Shown piece by piece: positions 1-5,111 of a stretch of 5,111 nt of DNA. Positions within the stretch are counted from its first letter, which is position 1. Every line of letters starts with the position of its first letter. Source of the DNA: Desulfovibrio sp. (lineage in GTDB: Bacteria; Desulfobacterota; Desulfovibrionia; Desulfovibrionales; Desulfovibrionaceae); contig JAIWOE010000241.1 in assembly GCA_020217165.1 (NCBI GenBank), positions 1 through 5,111 of the forward strand. Direction: 5' to 3'. Made by a program: the position numbers and the translations under genes. Below the pieces are notes generated by a model. It saw only the letters and a list, made by a program, of their open reading frames with translations. It was not told the DNA's origin and ran no database searches.

Positions 1-1308
1 GAAGCCCTGGAGGCTGCCGGAGACTGGGAGGCCATGCGGACCATGGTGGCCCGCGAGCTGACCCTGGCACCGGGCAACTGCTTCTGGCGCTGGCATGGCT
101 GGCACCATGGCCTGGCCCGCGTTGGTGGTGCCGATGCGACCACGGGGCAGGCCCTGGCCTGGGAGATTCTGGAGGGCCTCAAGGAGTTCCCCCCCCTGAC
201 CCCCGTGGGCAAATGGCTGGAGGCCCAGTTCGAGTACTGTACAGGCCGACCCGGCGCGGCGGCAGCACTGTTGGAACGGCATGCCGATGTCTTTGGGCCG
301 TGGCACCTGGAGCGTCTGGCCCGGGCCCGGCTGGCGGAAGGCAGCAAGGATAAGGGCGTGGCCATCCAGGCATTATTGGCCATCCTGCGGCAACAACCCT
401 GGCGGGTGAACGCCCTGCTGGCGGTGCGGGATCTGGACAGTGGCCTAGCCTGGACGGCGACCATACCACAGGAGCCCACGGCGATCTGCTTGTATTCCTT
501 TAATAAAGCCGATGAGCTGGCCGCCACCATGTCCAGCCTGGCCGCCAGTGAGCGCGGCAACGCCATCATCCGCATTCTTGATAATGGTTCCACCGACGCC
601 ACCCCCCAGGTCTGCGCGGCCTGGCAAGATCGCCTGGGCGAGGCTTGCCGGGTGATCCGCCTGCCCGTGAACGTGGGTGCGGCCCCGGCCCGCAACTGGC
701 TGCTGGCCCTGCCCGAAGTGCAGGCCTGCGAGTATGTGGCCTTTTTGGATGATGATGTGGACCTGCCGCCGGACTGGCTGGGCCGGTTGCATGCCGGGCT
801 GGCCGCCTTTCCCCAGGCCGGCGTGGCCGGCGCCCGGGTGCTGGAGGACGCAAGCCCGGGACTGGTGCAGCAGGTGGAACAGTTTTTCAAGGAAGACGAG
901 ACCTTCGCCCTGGCGGATGTCCATCGCCATGCCCTGGACCTGGGGCAGTTCGCCCATTGCCGGCCGTGCCTCAGCGTCACCGGGTGCTGTCACCTGTTCC
1001 GCCGCGCAGCCTTGGCCGCGGTGCCGGCCTTCGACATCCGGTACAGCCCCACCCAGTATGACGACGTGGATCACGATCTTGCCCTGGTGGCGGCCGGGTT
1101 CCAGGTGGTCTATCAGGGCCATCTGGCCATCCGCCACAAGAAGCGCTCCGGCCGGGGCCTGTTGGCCAGCGCGGCGGAATCCGCCAATGCCGCGGCCAAT
1201 TTCCACAAGCTGGCTGGCAAGTGGTCGGGCCGCAAAGCATCCCTGCAGCAGCAGGCCTTGCAGTGGACGGCCGCGCTGCTGGGGATGGATCAGAGGGCTT
1301 TTTCGTAA
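1..1308 (+). CDS. Family 2 glycosyltransferase with TPR-like N-terminal region (5' partial)
   Basis: This is a GT-A fold glycosyltransferase that would transfer a sugar from a nucleotide-sugar donor, probably to a surface glycan or glycoprotein; donor and acceptor cannot be read from the sequence. The frame is open from base 1, so the ATG codons at 34 and 43 are probably internal and the true start lies upstream; 435 residues are visible. Visible residues 1 to about 150 are alpha-helical and TPR-like (AGDW, LAPGN, GRPGAAAALLE, ILRQQPWRVNALLAV). The catalytic domain starts near residue 160 (AICLYSFNK). It has DNGSTD at about 194-199, NVGAAPARN at about 223-231, the metal-binding DxD motif in FLDDDVD at about 248-254, and YDDVDHD at about 353-359 as the likely catalytic-base region. 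There is no transmembrane segment, so it is probably cytoplasmic. The TAA stop lies inside the 3' end of the opposing gene. Family assignment is firm; substrate is unknown. Confidence 0.9.
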   Translation, partial: EALEAAGDWEAMRTMVARELTLAPGNCFWRWHGWHHGLARVGGADATTGQALAWEILEGLKEFPPLTPVGKWLEAQFEYCTGRPGAAAALLERHADVFGPWHLERLARARLAEGSKDKGVAIQALLAILRQQPWRVNALLAVRDLDSGLAWTATIPQEPTAICLYSFNKADELAATMSSLAASERGNAIIRILDNGSTDATPQVCAAWQDRLGEACRVIRLPVNVGAAPARNWLLALPEVQACEYVAFLDDDVDLPPDWLGRLHAGLAAFPQAGVAGARVLEDASPGLVQQVEQFFKEDETFALADVHRHALDLGQFAHCRPCLSVTGCCHLFRRAALAAVPAFDIRYSPTQYDDVDHDLALVAAGFQVVYQGHLAIRHKKRSGRGLLASAAESANAAANFHKLAGKWSGRKASLQQQALQWTAALLGMDQRAFS

Positions 1309-2426
1309 ATGCGCCAGGTCTGGCCCATGGGCGCCTTGTAGGCCCGCATGGCGCGGATCATGGGGATGTTGGTCTCCACGATGAGGGAGCAGTCCCACCA
1401 CTCCAGGCTGGGCGTGTCCAGCAGCTGCAGGTAGGTGGCGGCGATGAAGGCGTGGTGCAGGCTGTGGCCCTGGTACTCCTCCTTCACGCCCATGATGATG
1501 GTCCGCACGTGCTTTACCGGGCTGAACCAGGCGGCCTTGATGAGCCGCAGCAGGCCCATGAAGCTCAGGCGGCCATCCATGGCCTTGATGGCGTAATTGA
1601 TGTCCGGAATGGTGATGATGAAGGCTGCCAGCCGGTCCTGCTCGTCATAAAACGCGCGCATGAAGCGTGTGCGGAGCATGGGGCGCAGCTCGTTGAGCAC
1701 GGCCTTGAACTGCCTGGGCGTAAAGGGCACGTGGCCCCAGTTGCGCTTCCAGGTTTCGTTGAAGATCAACCGCACCTCTTCCGCCCGCTTGAGCACCTCC
1801 GTGGGGGAGGGCTTGCGAAAGGTCAGGTTGGTTTTTGCCAGCGCCTCATCAAGCCGGCGTTGGGCCACCTCTCGGATTTCCTCCGAAGGCAGGCCGCGGA
1901 ATCCCTTCCAGTCCACGGCTTTGGTCAGCCCGGCGCCTTCCAGCAAGGCAGGATAATACGGCGGGTTGAAGACCTGCATCACCGCCGGCGGCAGGTCGTA
2001 GCGGTCGATGAGCACGCCCACTTCATCATAAATACCAAAGCCCAGGGGGCCCAGCATGCGCGTCTTTCCCCGGGCCTTGACCCAGGCCGAGGCGACTTCC
2101 AGCAGGGCCGCGGCGGCTTCGGGGTCATCCTGGCAGACAAAAAATCCGAAAAAGCCGGTGTCGGCCCCATGGAACGCGTCGTAATTGCGGTTCACATGGG
2201 CGGAAAGACGGCCCACAGGTTCCTCCCCGCGCCAGGCCACAAAGTATTGCGCCTCCCCGAACTCGAAGAACGGTCCCTTCTTGGGGTTAAGGAGATCTTT
2301 TTGCTGGATGCGCAACATGGGCACCCAGTTGGGCTCGTGGCCGTGAAGTTTCCAGGGCAGGTCCAGGAACGTGGTGAAGCCGGGCGTGCCGAACTCCACG
2401 GGGGTGACGCGCAGGGGGAGATTCAT
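1290..2426 (-). CDS. YghO-like GNAT-superfamily acyltransferase, 378 aa
   Basis: This looks like a soluble, two-lobed acyl-CoA N-acyltransferase-type protein, similar to the poorly characterised family that includes E. coli YghO. The N-terminal lobe has the family pattern: LPWKLH near 23, WVPML near 34, a GNAT-like strand AWRGEEPVGR near 64-73, GFFGFF near 91-96, LGPLGF near 125-130, and NPPYYPALLEGAGL near 154-167. The second lobe has FNETWKRNWG near 222-231, a PDIN motif near 274-277, GVKEEYQG near 313-320 at the place of GNAT motif A, and a closing IVETN...YEKAL. Motif A is degenerate: the usual second glycine is replaced (QGHSL). The ATG start is supported by family N-terminal conservation and by a strong promoter about 45 nt upstream, but no Shine-Dalgarno is seen; the leader just before ATG is C/T-rich. 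It is divergent from the desulfurase and overlaps the glycosyltransferase end by 19 nt. Acceptor and acyl donor are unknown. Confidence 0.85.
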   Translation of the reverse strand: MNLPLRVTPVEFGTPGFTTFLDLPWKLHGHEPNWVPMLRIQQKDLLNPKKGPFFEFGEAQYFVAWRGEEPVGRLSAHVNRNYDAFHGADTGFFGFFVCQDDPEAAAALLEVASAWVKARGKTRMLGPLGFGIYDEVGVLIDRYDLPPAVMQVFNPPYYPALLEGAGLTKAVDWKGFRGLPSEEIREVAQRRLDEALAKTNLTFRKPSPTEVLKRAEEVRLIFNETWKRNWGHVPFTPRQFKAVLNELRPMLRTRFMRAFYDEQDRLAAFIITIPDINYAIKAMDGRLSFMGLLRLIKAAWFSPVKHVRTIIMGVKEEYQGHSLHHAFIAATYLQLLDTPSLEWWDCSLIVETNIPMIRAMRAYKAPMGQTWRIYEKAL

Positions 2427-2477
2427 AGGGATGGGAAAGGGGTTGGATGTGAATGCGGAAAATGGGCACAGCTTATT

Positions 2478-2506
2478 ATCATACGACCCCCCGGCCCGAA
2501 TGACAA
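2478..2506 (-). promoter_or_regulatory. Sigma-70-type promoter for the GNAT-like gene
   Basis: On the minus strand, TTGTCA (bases 2506-2501) and TATGAT (bases 2483-2478) are separated by exactly 17 nt. Each hexamer matches consensus at five of six positions. Transcription would start near 2471, giving a leader of about 45 nt before the ATG at 2426. The -10 lies in a short A/T-rich island within otherwise very GC-rich sequence, which makes a chance match less likely. The promoter is inferred from sequence alone. Confidence 0.7.
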
Positions 2507-2510
2507 GGGC

Positions 2511-2559
2511 GTTGTGCTGCTCCGGCCGGCTTGACCGCAGGCCCCGGGCGCGTCACAAC
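2511..2559. repeat. Short inverted repeat in the divergent intergenic region
   Basis: GTTGTG at 2511-2516 is mirrored by CACAAC at 2554-2559, with 37 nt between the arms. The interior holds a perfect palindrome CCGGCCGG (2522-2529) and a GGCCCCGG stretch that could pair with it. It might form a structured leader upstream of the desulfurase or be an operator. In sequence this GC-rich, six-base arms can arise by chance. Confidence 0.25.
2531..2559 (+). promoter_or_regulatory. Weak candidate promoter for the desulfurase
   Basis: TTGACC at 2531-2536 is a good -35-like hexamer (five of six). With a 17-nt spacer the -10 position reads CACAAC (2554-2559), only three of six matches, and this coincides with the right arm of the inverted repeat. 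Such a promoter would need an activator or another sigma factor. An alternative -10-like TATTAT lies at 2474-2479 but has no matching -35. The desulfurase must be transcribed from somewhere in this gap or beyond it; this is the best but a weak candidate. Confidence 0.2.
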
Positions 2560-2582
2560 ACGGGCATCCCTTGCACGTCCCT

Positions 2583-2586
2583 GGAG
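2583..2586 (+). promoter_or_regulatory. Ribosome binding site fixing the desulfurase start
   Basis: GGAG lies six nt before the ATG at 2593. The reading frame stays open well upstream (to 2371), so this site decides the start. The protein from 2593 begins MPRPLYFDCNATTP, which matches the usual N-terminus of NifS/IscS-type enzymes (YFDNAATTP-like). The upstream in-frame stretch overlaps the divergent gene and is not family-like. Confidence 0.8.
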
Positions 2587-2592
2587 AACCAC

Positions 2593-3753
2593 ATGCCCAG
2601 ACCACTCTATTTTGATTGCAACGCCACCACGCCCGTGCATCCCCGGGTGCTGGAGGCCATGCTGCCATACTTTTCCCGGCACCCCGGCAACCCTGGCTGC
2701 GCCCACGACGTGGGGCTGATGGCCAAACAGGCCCTGGACCGCGCCCGCGCCCGGGTGGCGGCCTTGGTGGGCCTGGAACAGACGGACGGGGTGATCTTTA
2801 CCGGCGGCGCCACCGAGGCCAATCACCTTGCCCTGCTGGGAACCTTCATGCGGGAGGGACTGGTGGCCCCGGGCTGGCTGGCCGTAAGCAGTGTGGAGCA
2901 TCCTGCGGTGCTGGGGCCGGCCCGGGTGCTGGAGCGCCGCGGCGTGCAGGTGGTCGTGCTCCCCGTGGACGGCCGCGGGGTGGTGGCTCCTGCCACCTTG
3001 GAAGAAGCCTTGCGCCGCAGCGCAGGCGTTGTCGGGCCCAGGCTCGTCTCCGTCATGCTGGCCAATAACGAAACCGGCGTGCTCCAATCCCTGGCAGAGC
3101 TGGCCGCCATGGCTCACGCCCACGGGGCGTTGCTGCACACCGATGCCGCCCAGGCCGTGGGCAAGATTCCTGTGCACCTGCCAGCCCTGGGGGCGGATTA
3201 CCTGACCATCGCCGGGCACAAAATGTATGCGCCCAAGGGAGTGGGTGCCCTGGTGTGCGCCTCTGCAGCGGCCCGCGCCCGGCTGTCGCCCCTGGTGTTC
3301 GGCGGCGGGCAGGAGGGGGGCCTTCGCTCCGGAACCGAGAATATCCCGGGCATTGTGGCGTTGGGCGAGGCCTGCGCCCTGGCCGCGGAGGACCTCCCGG
3401 CCGAGGCCAGACGGCAGGAGGCGCTGGCGCCCATCCTCCTGGATGCCCTGGCCGCCGCCGGGGTGCCATTTGTGGTGCACGGACAGACCGCCCCGCGGTT
3501 GCCGCAGACGCTCTCCCTGGGGCTCAGGGATCGGCGGGCCGGGGATGTGCTTTCCGGACTGGTGATGGAGGACGTGGCTGTCTCCGGCGGTGCGGCCTGC
3601 CATGGCGGCACGGCCAGCATGTCTGGCGTGTTGCAGGCCATGGGCGTGGCGCCGGAGTATGGTCTGGGAACCATCCGCATCTCCTGGGGGCGCTTCACCA
3701 CGGTGGGGGACATGCGGGAACTCGCCTCCCGTCTGGTGCGGGTGTGCCGTTGA
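2593..3753 (+). CDS. Cysteine desulfurase / selenocysteine lyase-like PLP enzyme, 386 aa
   Basis: This is a class V aminotransferase-fold enzyme of the NifS/IscS type, taking sulfur from L-cysteine as a cysteine persulfide and releasing alanine; selenocysteine is a possible substrate. Length is typical of the family (about 390-400). Seen in order: FDCNATTP (7-14), GGATEANH (71-78), H103 in SVEHP, expected to stack on PLP, ANNETG (157-162), HTDAAQAVGK (182-191) with PLP-ring D184 and Q187, the Schiff-base lysine K210 in AGHKMYAPKG, RSGTEN (245-250), and the mobile-loop nucleophile C336 in SGGAACHGG. ISWGRFTT (363-370) is near the end. All catalytic residues are present. The position of the phosphate-binding serine of IscS (SxHK) is alanine (A207), and the GAACH loop recalls selenocysteine lyase. 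No iscU, iscR, nifU or sel gene is adjacent, so the sulfur acceptor is unknown. It is followed by convergent genes after 37 nt. Confidence 0.93.
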   Translation: MPRPLYFDCNATTPVHPRVLEAMLPYFSRHPGNPGCAHDVGLMAKQALDRARARVAALVGLEQTDGVIFTGGATEANHLALLGTFMREGLVAPGWLAVSSVEHPAVLGPARVLERRGVQVVVLPVDGRGVVAPATLEEALRRSAGVVGPRLVSVMLANNETGVLQSLAELAAMAHAHGALLHTDAAQAVGKIPVHLPALGADYLTIAGHKMYAPKGVGALVCASAAARARLSPLVFGGGQEGGLRSGTENIPGIVALGEACALAAEDLPAEARRQEALAPILLDALAAAGVPFVVHGQTAPRLPQTLSLGLRDRRAGDVLSGLVMEDVAVSGGAACHGGTASMSGVLQAMGVAPEYGLGTIRISWGRFTTVGDMRELASRLVRVCR

Positions 3754-3790
3754 GCCGTGCCCTTGCGCACTGCCGGTAGGCGGCGGGGCG

Positions 3791-4546
3791 CTATGCCTCG
3801 TCCCGCATGGCCGCCACCTGATCGCCGAATCCTTCCTTGCGGCAGCGGGCCGAGAAATAGAGCACACAGTTGACGGCCAGTTCCGCCGGCACCAGCAGCA
3901 CACTCAGGGCCACCTCCAGGGACATGCGCAGCATGGGGTCCTGCATGTCGTCCAGGTGGAGAAACGCCGCCAGACTGCCTGCCAAAAACAAGGCGCTGGT
4001 GAGCAGAATCATCCAGAAGACATGGGGACTCAGCTGGCCGCTACGCCCCAGGGCGCGGGACGGCGTGGTGTTTTCCAGGATGACCACTTCTTCCACAAAA
4101 AAATACCGGACATACAGCCACATGCCCAGCACCAGGAACACCGGCAACCCGGCCAGCACCAGCACGTAACGCAGCAGCCGGGCCCGCACCAGCCGCCAGA
4201 ACCGGGCCCTGGCCAGACGGAAGGCCTCCACGCGAGAAATGGGCTCCCCAAGGTACTCCGCGGCCAGCAACGGCGTGATGATGCCTTGTTGCAGGGGGAC
4301 CAGCAGGAAGAAATAGCACACGAAGATGAGGATGTTGCACAGGGCTGCCACGCCTTCGTCCAGCATGCCGGCGTGGGCGGCGCGATCCAACAGAGTGTTG
4401 ATGACGTAGAATGGTCCGGATACGGCCAGCACCGTCACCAGGCATTCGGCAAAGGTTCGCACGAAGAGCCGGACGGCATGATCCAGGGTGCCCAGCAGGC
4501 CCAACGGGCGCAAGGAAAAGGCCATGGCGGCGCCAGGAACGCTCAT
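3791..4546 (-). CDS. Integral membrane protein, paralog of upstream gene, 251 aa
   Basis: This is a multi-pass inner-membrane protein of unrecognised function. Likely membrane segments are near residues 31-50, 71-95, 124-149, 175-197 and 208-231, giving five or six passes. A family-type signature lies after the third segment: VILE (155-158), P162, then ALGRSG (165-170). The protein closes with LYFSAR (229-234) and EGF (238-240). The pattern resembles membrane domains with a VLE-x(n)-AL-x-RS motif, such as the glycerophosphodiester phosphodiesterase membrane domain or YciC-like proteins, but I hold that loosely. The start was chosen at 4546 because its ATG overlaps the TGA of the upstream gene (ATGA); the longer in-frame extension to 4936 is a shadow of that gene. 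No Shine-Dalgarno precedes the ATG, consistent with translational coupling. The upstream neighbour is a clear paralog. Confidence 0.85.
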   Translation of the reverse strand: MSVPGAAMAFSLRPLGLLGTLDHAVRLFVRTFAECLVTVLAVSGPFYVINTLLDRAAHAGMLDEGVAALCNILIFVCYFFLLVPLQQGIITPLLAAEYLGEPISRVEAFRLARARFWRLVRARLLRYVLVLAGLPVFLVLGMWLYVRYFFVEEVVILENTTPSRALGRSGQLSPHVFWMILLTSALFLAGSLAAFLHLDDMQDPMLRMSLEVALSVLLVPAELAVNCVLYFSARCRKEGFGDQVAAMRDEA

Positions 4547-5111
4547 GCAGACGGGGGCGAGGCCTGCCGCAGCGCAAAGCCCTCGTGCTTGTGCCGGGCC
4601 GAAAAGTAGAGCGCCGTGTAGCACGCCGTCACGGCACACATGGCCCCGGCCTCGGCCACCCATTGCACCAGTCCGGCCACCAGGGGGCTGGCCGTGGTTG
4701 AAACGCCGATAACCACCCCGATGCTCAGGCCCCACATGAGCAGCACCAGGGCCAGTGCGGTCATGTAATGAGACTTCATCAGCACGCCACTGCGACGCAG
4801 GGCGGTCCTGGGGTCCGCTTTTTCCAGGATGACGGCCTGGTAAATCAGGGTGAAGCGCAGGGCAAAGTACACGCCCAGCACAATGAGGAGCATCCCCAGG
4901 ATGATGTACAGGGTGGAAAGGGCCATGGCCGTGCACAGGGCCGCCTTTCGTTGCCAGGCCTGGCGTACGGCGTCCCGCCAGGTCATGGATTCGCCAAAGA
5001 GATCCGCCGTGTAGAGCAACACCAGGGCCCCGGAAGAGATGGGAAAGAGCAGGAACGCCTGCACCAGGGTAATGGCGATGGAGAGGAAAGACTTTAGGGT
5101 GAGGGTGGGTG
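4543..5111 (-). CDS. Integral membrane protein, tandem paralog (5' partial)
   Basis: This is the upstream member of a membrane-protein pair; function is not recognised. The frame is open through the right edge, with hydrophobic sequence continuing before the GTG at 5064 (SFLSIAITLVQAFLL), so that GTG is an internal valine and the start lies outside the window. The 188 visible residues have hydrophobic segments near 8-33, 57-90 (possibly two), 115-136 and 143-170. Signature motifs are FGE (38-40), VILE (93-96), P100, ALRRSG (103-108), LYFSAR (167-172) and EGF (176-178). These match the downstream protein with identical spacing, and by that alignment roughly 60 N-terminal residues are missing. 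The TGA stop overlaps the downstream ATG by four bases. No aqueous catalytic domain is visible in this part; one could lie upstream. Confidence 0.85.
   Translation of the reverse strand, partial: PTLTLKSFLSIAITLVQAFLLFPISSGALVLLYTADLFGESMTWRDAVRQAWQRKAALCTAMALSTLYIILGMLLIVLGVYFALRFTLIYQAVILEKADPRTALRRSGVLMKSHYMTALALVLLMWGLSIGVVIGVSTTASPLVAGLVQWVAEAGAMCAVTACYTALYFSARHKHEGFALRQASPPSA

Noticed and set aside
445..1401. Long - strand open frame opposite the glycosyltransferase
   Set aside because: Antisense shadow of a GC-rich gene. The composition (G/H/Q-rich) is typical of such frames, and DNGSTD and DDD motifs are on the other strand.
2287..2469. Short GTG-start frame in the leader of the GNAT-like gene, considered as a leader peptide
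   Set aside because: It has no ribosome site, overlaps the real gene for most of its length in another frame, and shows no attenuator-like structure.
1221..2534. Long + strand open frame opposite the GNAT-like gene
   Set aside because: Antisense shadow. The opposite strand encodes a recognisable protein family from end to end, and this frame's translation is low-complexity (G/H/Q/R-rich) with no family motif.
2371..2592. N-terminal extension of the desulfurase frame
   Set aside because: The frame is open but overlaps the divergent gene's start and promoter. The family N-terminus and the GGAG site both point to 2593.
3754..3790. Possible bidirectional terminator between convergent genes
   Set aside because: Only four-base stems are present (GTGC/GCAC at 3757-3770 and GCCG/CGGC just after), with no T-run on either strand. 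This is too weak to call.
2479..3903. Long - strand open frame spanning the desulfurase
   Set aside because: Antisense shadow of a gene with all catalytic motifs intact. It also crosses the intergenic gap and the end of the next gene.
4547..4936. N-terminal extension of the downstream membrane protein
   Set aside because: The extension is H/G/R-rich and overlaps the upstream membrane gene in another frame. The ATGA junction at 4543-4546 gives the natural start.

Overview
The window is GC-rich and densely coding, with the high-G/C third-position bias of a proteobacterium. The glycosyltransferase, acyltransferase and desulfurase types fit a deltaproteobacterial sulfate reducer of the Desulfovibrio group. 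That assignment rests on general resemblance only; no rRNA or other phylogenetic marker is present.

Layout from left to right: (1) the 3' portion of a family 2 glycosyltransferase with a helical, TPR-like N-terminal region, + strand, entering from the left edge. (2) A complete 378-residue protein of the YghO-like, GNAT-related acyltransferase family on the - strand, whose 3' end overlaps the glycosyltransferase tail to tail by 19 nt. (3) A 166-nt divergent intergenic region holding a near-consensus sigma-70 promoter for the acyltransferase (TTGTCA, 17 nt, TATGAT) and the leader of the next gene. (4) A complete 386-residue PLP-dependent cysteine desulfurase / selenocysteine lyase-like protein, + strand. 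(5) After a 37-nt convergent gap, two - strand genes for integral membrane proteins joined by an ATGA stop/start overlap. The upstream one runs off the right edge. The two are paralogs with identical spacing between shared motifs.

No shared pathway is visible. The glycosyltransferase could work on surface polysaccharide or glycoprotein, the GNAT-like protein may be an N-acyltransferase, the desulfurase supplies sulfur (or selenium) from (seleno)cysteine, and the membrane pair has unknown function. The membrane pair is certainly one transcription and translation unit; the other genes look like independent units. I found no RNA genes, mobile elements, CRISPR arrays or convincing terminators. 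No stretch over 300 bases lacks a gene. Nothing here looks like a new multi-gene system. The most interesting points are the tandem membrane paralogs and the SCLY-like signature of the desulfurase.
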